Positions 23,206 to 36,000 of a stretch of DNA of 64,000 bases are shown piece by piece (position 1 is the first letter of the stretch; each line of letters starts with the position of its first letter). The stretch covers positions 434,001 to 498,000 of the forward strand of contig JAWNGF010000010.1 of the NCBI GenBank assembly GCA_037039685.1. Direction: 5' to 3'. The translations under genes and the position numbers were made by a program. The notes under the pieces were generated by a model that searched no databases, was not told where the DNA came from, and saw nothing but the letters and a program-made list of their open reading frames with translations. The stretch is from Ceratobasidium sp. AG-K (taxonomy: Eukaryota > Basidiomycota > Agaricomycetes > Cantharellales > Ceratobasidiaceae).

Positions 23206-24722
23206 ATGGGCAAGAACAAATCCAAGGCGGCACGTCGCCCAGTAAACATGCAGCAGGCGCTCGAGGTGGGATTGAAATGAGTAGTCGGCTTTACGCTCAC
23301 CCCATGACACTCAGAAACAATACCCCCTGGTTGACCCCTCTTTGATCGCTGCTCTCATAGCCGAGATTGACAGCAGCCAACGAAAACAGCTTGAACAGCT
23401 TCACAAAACACTTGGGTCCCTGTGCGCTCCCGATGACGTCCAGTCCCTGTCGTCCGGAATGGACCAACTCTCGCTTACCTCGTCCGGCTCGGATCGGTTC
23501 AACGACTCGTTCAGTTCACCCACGTCTGAAGCGACGACGTCCTCGCTGGCCTCGTTTTCTACCCCCCTCGGATTTCTGCAAAATTCATTTCCGCACATCG
23601 GGTCGAGTGCTCTGCAAGCAGCGCTCGACGAACACGGAGGCGACAATCTCGATGCGATCATCGATACCCTCCTCTCGAATGACCTCATCCGGGAAATGCA
23701 AGAGCGGGGCGAATGGAACGAGTCGATTGATCGATCCCTCGATCTCGACTCGGTCGAAGAATGGACCAAGGGCAGCAAAGTCCCCACTCCCCCGTCCCCA
23801 GTGCGCTCAAAGGCCAAGAAAGGCAAACAAACAACGTTGATCATGGGTGATGTTCGGCAACGGCAGGTTCCCCGCACTACCCCCGCGCCACTCGTCGATC
23901 CCTGGACGTACATTGACTCGGTAGCCACCCGACTCGGCTCGATCCTGCCCAACGTCCCCGCCACCGTGTTTTCCTCGGCGCTACACAATCCTGCCTATTC
24001 GACCCCCGCGACGGCCATTCGCTCGACGCTCGCGAGCCTAGGCAACACCCAAACCGTCGACGACTTTGCCCTCGCGGCTCTCATCACGCTCCTCGACGCC
24101 ACGCCCGACGAAATCCCCGACGCGAACCTCTGCCTCCGCGCCACCGCCTCTCAACCCGACGACGCCTTTCACCTCATCGAGATTCTCAAAGAAGTCGACG
24201 AAAAAGTCCCGGTCGTTGCCCACTATGGACCTGCCCCGATTGCGTCGCCCAAGAAGAATGTGCCGACTGCGCCGCCAGATATACCCCCCGTGAGGCGCAA
24301 GTCGGTCGCGGCGGTCACGTCGCCTGTCAAGTCTGCGTGGGGGACTGTGCCGCCTGTTCGGTCCAAGACGTTGGTACCTTTGCAGGGAGTGCCTGGTTCG
24401 GCCGACTGGGAGACCATTGCTCGGGCGAAGCCTGCCGAACACCATACTGGGATTGACGAGCGGGATGCGGATGCGTGTATGGAAGAGGCGGCGTATTGGA
24501 AGGGCAAACAACACGAGGTGAGTGGCTCGTCAATAATATTGCCACCTCTAATCGCGCATAGGCCCTGAAACAAGCATCTGAATTGTATAATCGGGCACAA
24601 GCACGAATACGGTGGCGAGGCCGCGCTGTACTATTCCAACCAGGCCAAAGACTATGCTACCAAGGGACGCGAGTGGAAGCTCAAGGCCGCCAAGGCGAGC
24701 GTCCGCGCGAGGCAGAGCCAGT
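23206..24722 (+). pseudogene. CUE / DUF1771 (Smr-type) protein gene, 3' truncated
   Basis: Exon 1 (23206-23265) starts MGKNKSKAARRPVNMQQ; after a 49 bp intron the ORF runs from 23315 to about 24520. A CUE ubiquitin-binding-like domain is seen at about 23560-23720 (PLGFLQNSFPHI ... GGDNLDAIIDTLLSNDLI). The start of a DUF1771 region (EEAAYWKGKQHE, then HEYGGEAALYYSNQAKDYA) lies at about 24480-24722. Two defects: two bases appear to be missing near 24593 so the DUF1771 part changes frame, and the reading ends at a splice donor (24723) after which only telomere-like repeats follow. The C-terminal Smr nuclease domain expected for this family is absent from the following sequence. Hence a broken gene; the family acts in RNA or ubiquitin-linked processes, not shown here. 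Confidence 0.7.
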
Positions 24723-24765
24723 ACGTTCGAATATGATATGATGGCCGCATCTAACCCCGCACAAA

Positions 24766-24878
24766 CCTAACCTAACCTAACCTAACCTAACCTAACCTAA
24801 CCTAACCTAACCTAACCTAACCCTAACCTAACCTAACCCTAACCCTAACCTAACCTAACCTAACCTAACCTGACCTAA
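24766..24878. repeat. interstitial telomere-like array (CCTAA/CCCTAA)
   Basis: 22 units over 113 bp: 18 CCTAA, 3 CCCTAA and 1 CCTGA. The C-rich strand is on plus, the orientation of a chromosome end pointing left. The usual fungal unit is TTAGGG; here the five-base unit dominates. It lies in the intron after the last readable exon of the CUE/Smr gene. Confidence 0.93.
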
Positions 24879-25219
24879 ACGCGTTTGCGATTAGTAATCA
24901 GTATTATGTGTCAGGAAATGTATGAGTCAGCGTTAATATGTGTCAGCAATGCATCTACAGTAGATAATTGCTCTCCAGAGACAGAAGGGTTGTTGAGAAA
25001 TTGGATATCTACCATAGATCTACTGTAGATCTATGGTAGAAGGCACTCGATTGTGATAGAGGGGGTTATCTTCACATCTACAGGCTGCTATCATGGCTTT
25101 GGTAGATCTACAGGAGAAGTTAGGTTTTCTCTGATGACAATCAAACACAATATAAGTGTTTGCTCCAAATCGGGTATAATTAGGTTATATTCATCTATAT
25201 AAACTATCCACCACTTTTA
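24879..25219. other. sequence next to the telomere-like array, no gene
   Basis: AT-rich, several copies of CTACAGTAG/TAGATCTAC-like words, and the perfect palindrome at 25008-25040. No ORF recognised. Confidence 0.5.
25008..25040. repeat. perfect 16-bp-arm palindrome
   Basis: TCTACCATAGATCTAC, one base, then its exact reverse complement. It could form a cruciform or RNA hairpin. It lies 130 bp from the telomere-like array. Confidence 0.93.
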
Positions 25220-26849
25220 TTAGATCTGGGTGTTTTCCTGAGAGTTACCGTGATCTAACTTTCTTGTTAACGGCAAACAATTCTGAATTTCAACCCAGTC
25301 ATTACTTGAAATCACCCCACGTTCATTTCGTTTGGGCAGAAGCACCCACCACGGGGCAAACTCCGACACCCAATCATGCCAGTTGTGCGTAGGTGGTGGT
25401 CGGGAAGGTTCAATTGCGTATTGTTTCCCGGCTAGCAAACCGTCATCCTCAGGGTGAACCAGTTTACCCTGTTGGCGCGCACACTCGACACCAGCAATCC
25501 ACCGAACCAGAGTTTGCTGCCTGGACCCGGAATATGAGGCCCCGAAAGGTGGAAGGGAGACCTTGTCTTCCTCTTTGGGAGGGAAACCCAACTCGATTGG
25601 GGCAGAGATTGAAGTTAGGATTGATCCCGAGACGGTGTCAAGCTCATTGAAGGGCTCGTTGGCGTCGTCATCGCTATCGTCGAATAGGTCATCGAAGTCA
25701 CCTGGCTCGCGGGAATCCGGGTGCAAGGCGAGGTGCTGGCTGTTAGCACTTTTTGGCGAGGGAGAAATCCCAGCAAGGCGTTTGGAGCGGCGGGAGCGGG
25801 GGGAAGAGGAGCCAGAGGCAATTGTAGCCGAGGGAGAGCCACGTGAAGGAGTTCCTTGCGAACGGGACAGCTTCATTGGTATTTCCATTGTCGCACCCAC
25901 CAGAACGTCGTGGATAAATAATAGGTCGGGAAATAGCAACGTTATCGACTGGGATAAAGAATCTAGGTGAAGGCGCAGTTTGGGAACCGCGTTTATGATC
26001 ACGGAGTACGGATGAACGTGTGATTGCAGATGAGGGAAACTGGAGAACGGTGGGTCATAAAACTCACGAGCAGGCGATTCTCTAGCCCACTCGTAGCGTG
26101 TTATCGTGACTTGTTCGTCCTTGAAGCCGAGGGGGACAAACTCATAGGTATAGCCTGATCTTTTAGCAGGAAACCACTGCAAGGAGCAAATGTCACTCCG
26201 GAAGCGTTGCGATGAATAAAATATACTCACTTCTTCACCTCGGAAGTCAGGCCACGGACCGTCGATACCCCGCTGCTTGCGGTATGCTTTCTCTACGGAG
26301 ATTCTTTCCTTAATACGCCGGACATCGGGTGCGAGCGGGATAAGAGCCCAGCCACTGTTGGCAGCGTCAAACGCAAGATGCATGTCTGATCTTACTGGAG
26401 AAACGTAAGCAATCAACGACAGAGGCAGAGGAAGGCCCACAGAAGATATTGAACCAACGGCTGTTGAGATTTAGCTTGCGACCGAATGTGTACTGAAACC
26501 TCCGGATCTGAATTCACACAGGTAAGCCGCGTTGAGGAGTCATTCTGGTAATAAATAAAATTAGAAGTACCTGGGACCGCCCAGCGGCTTTGGGTATCAA
26601 ATGGCACATCCGGATGGCGACCGATGGAACTGTCTCGCCCGTAACCAAGCATCGTCGTCCGCCGAGCGAGATATCAACTAAGTTTCGTCTATCCCCCGTT
26701 TGTACCGTCTTGAGGTTCACCGAAGCAACGTCATCCCACCAGTTACCTGAGGGAAGAGGTACACCATCCTGTGAGTCAACTGTGTCGGACGCGTCGGCTG
26801 GTGAGCCTGAGTTGGTCGCAATACCGGAGGGAACGGGCTGAGAGTCCAT
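25220..26849 (-). CDS. fungal HNH endonuclease-domain protein
   Basis: Starts MDSQPVPSGIATNSG at 26849. The first exon ends with an HNH-like core, CLVTGETVPSVAIRMCHLIP (about 26650-26590), containing the Cys and His of the motif. After a short intron the exon reads FQYTFGRKLNLNSRWFNIF; a second intron ending at about 26397 joins to LRSDMHLAFDAANSGWALIP, giving the third His-containing segment. The rest is one long exon to 25220 with a low-complexity Ser/Arg stretch and an acidic DDLFDDSDDDANE region. Proteins of this layout are abundant in Agaricomycetes. Nuclease activity is plausible but not shown, and the family role is unknown to me. The ORF looks intact; an upstream in-frame start is possible. 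Confidence 0.68.
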
Positions 26850-27454
26850 CGTTGTTAAGTTAGGAATGGGATTTGGGCCCGTCCTCGGGGACCAATTTGC
26901 AAAGTCGCAGAGCACGCCTGCATGCATAAGCCATGCGTCAGCCATCATCGTCCTACGATACGCTTCAGGCCGCTCCCCAGGCTCCGGAACGACTCCGGAG
27001 CATCGTGCTCCCAGACTCCTGGGAGACTTGAGGAGGATACATGGTATTACATATGTTCTGTCGACGGAGTAAAATAACCCGATGATACGCACGGTATACG
27101 CCACCCTATTGGAATGATTGGTATACCCAAACACTAGTCAAAATACTGGCTCCACGTCGAGGACAATGAGGTCGACACGAAGGGAACTAAATGCTGACCT
27201 GGCATGCAATAAACAGACTATTAGTTATGATTCGTATTCCGTCGTCTTGAAAGAACGTCAACATGGACACTAAGACTAGAGATAGTAGCGAACGGTAAAA
27301 TCGTGGCTCCGAGGGGAACATGATTACGGTCGATGCATATGGCTATCCACAATCATATAATTGAGCAATACCAATGTATTTCGACAACGTTCAAAGCAGA
27401 CAACATATCGGCTTATTTATTTGCATATATTACTGTACACACGCAGCCAGGTAT
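26850..27454. other. intergenic between HNH and PIL1 genes
   Basis: Promoter of the HNH gene and 3' flank of PIL1. No other gene recognised. Confidence 0.5.
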
Positions 27455-30112
27455 TCAAACCAAATCGCTTCTATTCGTGTCTTTAGCATCTCCGCGCGGT
27501 CCCGCACCGGTCGGGCTCATGCTCCTCCCCCTCCCGTCCAGGGAAACGTTATCAATCGCCGAGTACATGGGCGGCGCACCCGGGGAGATGGGGGCTGGTG
27601 ACGGGCCCCTTGACGTATCCTCACCGAGTGTCTTTTTCCGCACCGAGAGTGGACTGACAGGCGGAGGCACGCTCATGCCCGGATCAAGGGTGTCCGAACG
27701 AGAGACGTTGCGCCTAAATGCCCCAGCCGAGATGGTTCGACCGCCAGGAGACATTGGCGGAGGAGAGGAGATAGCCGGGACCGACGATAGTGGAGGGAGG
27801 GTCGGTGGGCGTGGAAGCGGCGAAGCAAATGGATTCGGGTGCTCGGACGGTGTCCCATATGTCGAATCTTGATTGGGCGTGGGTGTGGAATCTTGGATAG
27901 GGGCTGGTGGGTGTGGAGAACCCAATGGCGGGCCATATGGAGCCCCGGATGGAGGCGCATAAGTGGACCCAGGAGTTGGCCCATATGAGGACGTTGGAGC
28001 CAGGGTCGGACTCGATGGTTCCATTGACTCGTGACGAGGAGGCGGGCTATAAAGGGCCATGGGAGTCGGCTCTGCCTCACGGTTGACTTCGCGTGCTGCA
28101 ACATACTCCTCTTGCTCTGGACCACGTGGTGGTGTTTGTGCTCGCATGAGTGGAGGAGCTGGAGTGGGCGCTGAGGCAAATTAGATAGTACACGAGATGA
28201 ATGAGAATCGACTCACTGGTATAATAATCGTCGAGAGCATCCGCATACGGATTGGGCAAGTCGTGGCTGATCCTTGCCTGGGCTTGGGTGGGTGGTGGGC
28301 TTGCTGGTTGGTGCTCGGTGAGGTTATGGCTTGGTGGAAGTTGAGGAGGCTCAAGCGGCAGCTCGCGATTAACTGGCGGTTGCGGACTCGGCGGTACAGG
28401 TGACGGATCCCGAGCGTATGCCAAATCTGTCCTTGTTTCTTCGACTTGGGACTGAGGCCGATCTGGCAACGGACGCGACAGGTTCGGAGATGACGGGGCA
28501 CTATCCCACGGTGAAGTTGCCGAAAATGCGTGAGGGGGTACGAGAGGAGAGGAAGGCTGAGTTGGATCGGGCAGGATACCAGTAAAATAAGAGTGCGAAA
28601 GGGTGGGCTGGAGAGCACCCGGAGGCGGGCCCAAGGGTGGCGCATACGTCCCGACCGGGGCTGTGGGCTGGTGAGGCGGCGGGGTTGGCGCACTTTGAGG
28701 ATTGGAAAAGGCAGGATCGCGGGACAAGGCGTCGGCCACACTCGACGAAAAGGTTTCCTGAGGGCCATCGTCTCGCAATGTAATGGGCGCAAGTCGATCC
28801 TGGAAGCCGCCTCCGCTAGCGGGAAGGGTGTGGAACTGGGATCCACCAGTGTTCCCGGCTCGAGATCCATCCTCGCCGATGCGCAAAGAACCAGCAGAAA
28901 AGCCGCTCGACCCAGCTGGGCGATGTGACTCGCCAAACTCGTTGTAAAATCCTTGGCTCCCAGGCGCTGCGCTTCCATGGGTCCCCTGATAGTATTCGCT
29001 CGCCGACATGGGCGCACTGGAATCGTTGGTATGACGATAGGGTTCAAAGGTAGCCGTCGCAGGAGCCGACTCGGGCATGGTGGGGAGATTGAGGCGGATT
29101 TCGCTCAAGCAACGCATGGCTTCGGACGAGAGCTCGGAAGTCTTTTCTCGGCCCGAATAGAGCGCACGAGGATGTCCTGGCGGAGTCGTGTGCAGCGGAA
29201 TCTCCTATAGCAGAGTTGGCATGGTTCGAACGAGTCTCGATAAACGCACCTCGATCATCAATTTGCCCAAATCGCCGATAATCTAAAAAAACTTAGTTCG
29301 AGCCGAGATTATACCAAGTTACACACTGTTGTCTTTTCCGCGAGTTCGACCATGGCCGCATACTTGAGCGCCAAAAACTCACGCGTCGTTCGTCGTTTAT
29401 AGTCCCCAATGGCGGCCTAGGCCTGGTCAGCCACGCCCCAGCCCATCCGATCGACATACCTCTTCGTTCATAATATCAATATCCAGCCTACGCCCTTCTT
29501 CCTTGAGATCGTTCAAGAGCTCCACCTGGGCCTGTCGTCCTTTATGCTACACCAACGTCACGTTCTGTCCATCCCGATGACGCGAAACTCACCTCGGGCC
29601 CCATCTTGGCCAATTTCTTATCCGCTGCGTCTGCCTTGTGATCTACAGTGCGCTTCCTGCGCTTCATCTCGTCCAATCCCTCTTCGCGTGTCCGAATCGA
29701 CTTGAGCTGGGATCGAACCTGCTCCTCGTACGACGCGAATTGAGTCAGCGCAGCCGAGAATTGGGCGAGGAGGTTGTTCGAGTGCGTCAAGACATCCTAT
29801 CGGCGAGTTAGTATCAGCACAAAGCGAAATCAAGACACTCACGCCGAGATCGTCTCCCTCGCCTTGACCCCAGGTTTTGAGCGCCTCGGCACTCTTGCCG
29901 ACATCTGCTGCCAGTCTCTGCACACTGCACGCCGTCAACGCCCTGAACCACACCGTCGTCGATGCTCACCTAAACAGCACCCCTTTCTCGGCTGTAATAA
30001 GATCCTGCAACGTCCTCAAGTCCGGATTACCGAGCGCGGTAATCGTCGACGCGTGGGCAATCTTGGCTCCGACCGAGCCGAGCATCCCGCCCGAAGGCCG
30101 TGATTTAAACAT
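27455..30112 (-). CDS. PIL1: eisosome core protein PIL1/LSP1 family with long Pro-rich tail
   Basis: Starts MFKSRPSGGMLGSVGAKIAH at 30112. The exons spell a PIL1/LSP1 BAR domain: ALGNPDLRTLQDLITAEKGV, LQRLAADVGKSAEALKTWG, LTHSNNLLAQFSAALTQFAS, YEEQVRSQLKSIRTREEGLD, VELLNDLKEEGRRLDIDIMN and REFLALKYAAMVELAEKT. The BAR part occupies about 30112-29150 in several short exons. A long C-terminal extension rich in Pro, Ser and Gly (about 29117-27455) follows and has no fold I recognise; such tails are larger than in yeast PIL1. PIL1 assembles on the plasma membrane and forms furrow-like domains (family knowledge). Intact by eye. Confidence 0.88.
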
Positions 30113-30509
30113 CTTGCGAAGTGGTGAGGACGGCGTGGTGTGGGTATATGTCGAAAACTGGAATAATATAACTGGTGGCGAGTGAGTGCGATTCTATCCT
30201 TTAGTGGGGCTTGCTCACCGTGGTCAAGTACAAGCCAACTGCGGACGCGTGCGTTGCATCTGAATTGCAGTCTGTCATGGCGTCATGGCGCTTACGAAAC
30301 TCAAGCCCCAAAAAGTCATAAGTTCATTCATGTATGGCATATGATCGCGTTCTGTATATTACATTCGACTATAGACGTCCGGTTCCACACACAATCCAGA
30401 GAGCAAAAACAACAAAAATGACACACCGAGTCACATCTGATATCGGCCGCCGCGGCTAATATTTAGGGGTGATGAGTAACCTCCGCGCGGGCAACGTGCT
30501 GGTATATAA
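30113..30509. other. intergenic between FHA-RING and PIL1 genes
   Basis: 397 bp; PIL1 promoter and 3' end of the upstream FHA-RING gene. No other gene recognised. Confidence 0.5.
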
Positions 30510-33018
30510 CTAGGCTTTCTTATCCTCGAGGGCCTTGCTTGGCCCAGCTTCAGCCTCGGTGGCCATGCTCATCCGCTTCATTCCCGAGATGACGAGGCCC
30601 TCGTCATCGTCCATCTCCTTGTCCTCGTCGTCCTCGTCGTCGGCCGGGACGCTTCCCTTTCGCATAGCCGGAATGTCGCCTACCGAGGGAATCGAGGGCA
30701 GCCCAGAACCAATACCATTCAACGCAGTGAGCGTCAAGAACTGGTTGTTCAACGGCGTCGCTCTAACGAGAAATCAGCACCCATCCGCCCGACAATTACG
30801 GACACTCACGAGTTGAGGATATCCCTCTCGCGATCAGGGGTCCGACGGTCCGGAGTCCTCGGCACCAAGATTCCACCGGGTACCCGAATCATACCTTCCT
30901 CGGGGTCCTCGGTGACGAGCGTCGTATCAAACATACCCCGCTGGGCCGCCCTCAAGTCCTCACTCGAGCCGCGAGGGGTTGATCCGCCATCCGAGTGGAG
31001 GTGTTCAGGGCCCGAGTGGGTACTCGCTGGACGCCCCTCGACATGGGTGTTGGTGCTCATGCTCCGCTCGCCTAGGTTCGATCCCGACGGGACTGGTGGC
31101 AACTCTTTGGCCCGTTCCTCAGGGCTCGTCCCAACGCACACGTCGACGCAGGGTGCCCTCGGGACGTAGCTCGTAGCGGCTTCGATCAAGTCAAATACGA
31201 CATCTGGTTCGCGAATGGATTCTTCGTGCACACTCGGCGCCCGGACACTTGGAGCCCGGACACTGGGGGCGTACACGCTCGGGGCATCCTTTTCGACGTC
31301 TTCTTCGAGATCGGCAAACGTACGACAGAGGGGGCACGAAAAGCCGGGGTGGTGTCTGGGGCGTGGAAGGTGTGCCGCAAGGGGCCGGGGTGCGCAAAAG
31401 AAGAGCGGGGGGTGAGAAACGAAGCACCGATCGATGATCAAATGAAATCGATAATGAACAAACGGCCAGAGGACACGATGAAGCCACTCACTGGACCAGC
31501 AGCGGCCGAATGCACTTGTAATGGAAACAGTGGGAGCAGGGCGCAATAAACAAGCTCTGGAGAATTGCCACTGGGAAGAGACCTGGAAAATCGTCAGCCG
31601 GTGCCAAGACACAGTACATTCGAATCTGGGCTGGGGCCATCCGCACCGCCGGCCAGCGCATGGCGTCGCGTGGTACCGGCCCAAATGCGGCAATTGCCCA
31701 ACGCCCAAAAATTCACTCACAGATGCAACAGTCCGCCACACTCGTCTTGCGGGAATTGCTCGGGCCAGCGATGACGCTGCCAGTGCTGGGACGAGATTTT
31801 TCCTTTCCCTTGTCTTCTGCTCCGCCGCGAAGCGTTTGGAGCTGCTTGAGAGCAACGGTGCTGGAAGAATGACGTCATTTATATAGCACAAGTGACGCGG
31901 GCAAGGGAAAAAAAGTACGCGACGTGACGTTAGCAAGGAAGTAACAAGTGTGGAGAGGTACGCACTTGAATTCATTGGCCTCGCGCTGCCATTCACGGCC
32001 GATTTCGACGCGAATCTTGACGCATCGGTAGATTTCCTCGGTGCCGCCCTGGTAATCGACACCAAGCTGGACAATATCCCCATCGTGCAATTCATTTGGG
32101 CGAGACTCGATGTTGGGTGCGGAGAGGCGGGTGTGGTTGAGGAATGTGCCGGAAGAGGAACGTGTATCGCGAATCATAAACTGTAGATAGGGATTAAAAA
32201 ATTGATTCGAGACGAGGACTGCGGTGTACCTTGTTATTGGGAGCACACCAGATCTCTGCGTGTGCACGCGAGACGACCTTGGACTTGAAGGCAATCTTTG
32301 TGGAATCCGACTGGCGGGCAGCTGCGACCGATGAGCACGGATCGGATCAGAAACAAGCGACGTACTGGTGCCTAGCCGGTCCGTAAACCTGCCGATGCGG
32401 AGAACAGCCCCACCCGACCGCACATCGCGCACGATGGGTTCAAAGTGCAGTGTCCGAGCAGACGGGTCGAGATGGGGAACAAGCCGCAATCGATGGGCAG
32501 GTCCAGCTGCACACTGTTAGCTACATACAATGTTTATCGCTCGACTCACAAGGGGTGGACTCGCGGGGAGTGTTGCTCGCAGCCTCGGTGCGGTTGCCGG
32601 GCGGTGCCTGACCCCTGGAAGATGTCCGGGGCAGCGCAGACCGTGAATCGGGAGTGACTGGCGTGAGTCCAGCAGGACTGTCGTGCGGGGAAGTGTCTCC
32701 CCCGTTGCTGCGTCGTCGTCGCAGAATGCCCCCCAGTCGACCGCCGCTCGTGGGTCCGCCATCGTCGGCAGGCGAGTGGCGATGCAGTGAGGGCAGGTGC
32801 AGATGAAGATGACTCGGTGCCTGCTCGGCGCCAGACAACCCCAGCGACGGATTGGCCGGTGCGAGCGACCCCAGAGCAGGCTCGGGGCTGGTGGGATGTG
32901 TGGGCGGTGTGCCCGTCGTCGCTGACCGTGTCCGGCGGCCCATAAAGCCCAGCAGCGTCTGCCGTGTAGACGACGGCGAGCGGGCATCGGCCAGAGGAAC
33001 AGTGCTTGTCGTGATCAT
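30510..33018 (-). CDS. FHA-RING E3 ubiquitin ligase, Dma1/Dma2 type
   Basis: Starts MITTSTVPLADARSPSST at 33018. A Ser/Pro-rich N-terminus is followed by a complete FHA domain (about 32480-31980): LRIGRFTDR, KIAFKSKVVSRAHAEIW and IRDTRSSSGTFLNHTRLS, including the Gly-Arg, Ser-x-x-His and SSGTFLN phosphothreonine-binding signatures. A RING-type finger follows, spliced from two exons: DCC..C, then APCSHCFHYKCI and FSCPLC. The tail has four APSVx repeats of 15 bp each (about 31215-31275) and an acidic stretch near the stop (ADDEDDEDKEMDDDEG). FHA-RING proteins of this type control mitotic exit and septation by ubiquitylation in yeasts (family knowledge). A short minus ORF at 33317-33090 could be an extra 5' exon, but the splice phase does not fit. 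Confidence 0.82.
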
Positions 33019-36000
33019 GTCTAGGTCGGGATGGAGAAGATTCGAAAACGAGCGACCTGTACGCAGGTTGCGGTACTCCCCAGATTATGTCAGCATCTGC
33101 TTCCGTCCCGCCACAGCGTCCAGGCCCAACTCACCACAACCAGCGGACTCAGGCTAAGGCGAGAGTGGACACCGTCTGTCTTGTCGACGCTCGCCCCCTG
33201 CCCTCTGGCTCTCTCTTCGACTTCCTCCCACTCGCCCGATGACCGCCACTCGTCGGACTCGGGCCGTCGCTGTTCGGCTGATATCGACCTCTCGCTCATG
33301 AGACTCTCGTCCTGCACCTACGCTCGCCTCACGCTTTAACTACTGCCAATACTTCTCGAGTGGAACTGAGTCTTCCACGTTGGCTACCAATCACTCCCAC
33401 GGACCTCTCCTTCTGCGCCCCGGTCTCAGTGTCGCATCTATGTCTTGGCTTGCAACTCGAGTTATTCTTGTCATCCGAGTAAACTCGCCAAAATTGAATA
33501 CTATGCGAATGTGCGCAGATGTTCGGGTGTTTGGTCTTTTCTGGTGCAAGCTCCCTCGTAGATTTCTATCACTTGAGCGCCGCCGATCGACAGGAAAGTC
33601 GTCAATTAAACTGACCGCGATCGGCGCGAAAAAGACTCCCGGCACCGAATGGACGACGTATTCATCTACCCAGCCCCGTGTTTCGGTACGTACATTTACT
33701 GCCCCCGAAAGCCAAGTTCTCCCTGTCTTTCCGAAATGCAGCAGCCGGTCAATTAGACGACCCAGTTGGTACGTACCACAATTCTAGCATCCCGTTATAG
33801 GTACGCCTCCGTTGACCCTAGTCTGTCGCGCCTTCTTTCGTCCACGCCAATCAGCATAGCCCTCATCCAACTCATCATGTTAACGCCCAAGCGCGAGTGT
33901 GGGACGGAGTCACCATCCGTGTAACCACAATTTTGAATATCATCTTGGGTTCTCGTAGGCTTGACGTAGCGCGGACCACCTTCATGTCTGGCGACCTCGT
34001 GCGGGTTGGTTCTGAATCTTACTCCCCCTATCCCGTAAAGGAGCTGTACATAGGATCCGAACCTGAATCAATGGCATTTTGGAGACCGAAAAGTTGAGGA
34101 CAATGCCAAGTTGGTTGCCTCAATGCAATGGGCGCTTCCGTCAAGTGCTCGCTCAAGGCATACCCGGCCTCATGCGTTGCGGTTACTATTTCTCCGGCTT
34201 CCGAGACTCGGACGACGATGGCATTCACCCGCGTCACCATGCTCCCCCTGGCTCGGTGGGCTCGTCATTGCACCTAGCTTGACTCCGCTGCACCCGCCAT
34301 TGTGATAGCGCCTCCAGTGCAATGCACTGACAGCCCCTGATCGCAGCCGAGTACCCTAAAACGTCCAAGAAACGAAACTCTCAAATTCACACTTTAAAAT
34401 CGCCAACATGTTGTCGCAATGTTCACCCTTCGTGAGAATATAACGCATACATCCAACCCTGCTCCTGTGGCATCGCCGTTGTTGTAAATGTTTGTTCGGT
34501 GCTCCCACAGGCTTCCACGACACCCGATTCAGAGGTTCAAGGGCCTAACCAAGTCCAAACCACTCGCCGAATCTGCTCACTACCGCAATTTTTGTCCTGG
34601 AGCGTATCCATTTATGGTGCGACCCACGAGCACTGGAGCGAGACTTGCAAAGGAACCTTCGAATCGATGACGCAAGGCACGCCCTGTCGCTCACTCAATG
34701 CTAACTCTAACATGACAAATTCTGCACTGAGCACGCCAAGTACACTCGTGTATGCTGGATAGGTTGCCTGGTCTGATACTGAAGCTGGATGCGCAGAATA
34801 GATACGTGTTTCTGTTAATATCGGGGCTATTCGGCCAAGTTTATTTTCTTCCTCGTCATGTATATATACCTACGCACGGACGCAGCCCGCAACTCACCGA
34901 CAATCTATCAGTATCCTACTACCCGACTTGATGAGTTTAGAGAACAAACAACGGGGTACCTAGAGTAGTATGCCTCGTAAACCTTATTGGATTATTTATC
35001 CTAATCCGCCACCGTAGGCGCGTTTGTATTTCTAAAGGAACACAAATTCAGTTTAATCTCATAGATTTCACCTGCGCTACCATCGGTTCAACATGGATAA
35101 CTGTACGGGTATGTAGTTCTCTGCTTCAAAGACTCGCTGTGGTGCTAGGATTTGACGTGCGCCTATAGGGCGACATAGCAGTCGTGTCCAACTCGATGAG
35201 TGTTGCCAGCATTGCCTCCGTAAGCCACCGCAGGATTTATGCCTTGCTTCTGATTCAATCGACAATCCTTGATTTCTATAGTTAGCTCTCTCAGCATACA
35301 GAGGACGAGCGTACGCCGAGGTACATTTTGAGCTTTAGCGGCGTTAAACTTACCACCTTTCATTCAGGTACTTCAAGCCACTTTGACGTCCTCAACACCC
35401 ACTAGCACGTGTGCGACTCATCCCCATCTTCGCATTTGTGGGCTAACTCTGCTCAATGATTACGATAGTGTTACCAATAGCGAAACGAGGACAACTGTTT
35501 CACCTTCCAAGGAGGGGTCGCAGCTGGATCAATCGTCCGCTGAGTTAGTGGTTCACACTTCGCTTCCCAAGTCGATGCTGAACACTTACTCTCAAGGTAA
35601 TTGGGTGCGGTAGTAGGGCTTCTATTAGTTGCAACGGTGATATTTTGGTACGCACGGAGGTCCGAGGCCCAGCGAGAGTTAGACAACCCCTCTTCGACGG
35701 GTTCGACGTGGAATGTCCAGGCTGCCAGAGACAAAGAAACAACTGCCCTTCCTCGCCAAACTTGATGAACACTCTTTGTCAGCTACTTCTCGCCTCGCCA
35801 ATGCCTACGACTGTGATGTATGGAGGCCTACCTGAGGTTCAGAGAAGGAGAAACTAGCTTGAACTCGCTGGTTGGCTGAGGCAGGGACGGCATGGTAATG
35901 AAAAATGTAGGTGAAACTTAGGTTACCGTCTGAATCCTAATAGCTCTTCTCACCAAAACTATCCAAGAAAAAAATCTCACCAAAACTCCGTTTCGCATGC

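Noticed and set aside
24766..24878. array as a true chromosome terminus
   Set aside because: Sequence continues for tens of kilobases on both sides with ordinary genes, so it is interstitial.
31215..31275. 15-bp repeats in the FHA-RING gene as a mobile repeat
   Set aside because: They code in frame for APSVx units and are part of the protein tail.
33090..33317. minus ORF as 5' exon of the FHA-RING gene
   Set aside because: The donor is good, but joining to the next acceptor gives a stop at once.
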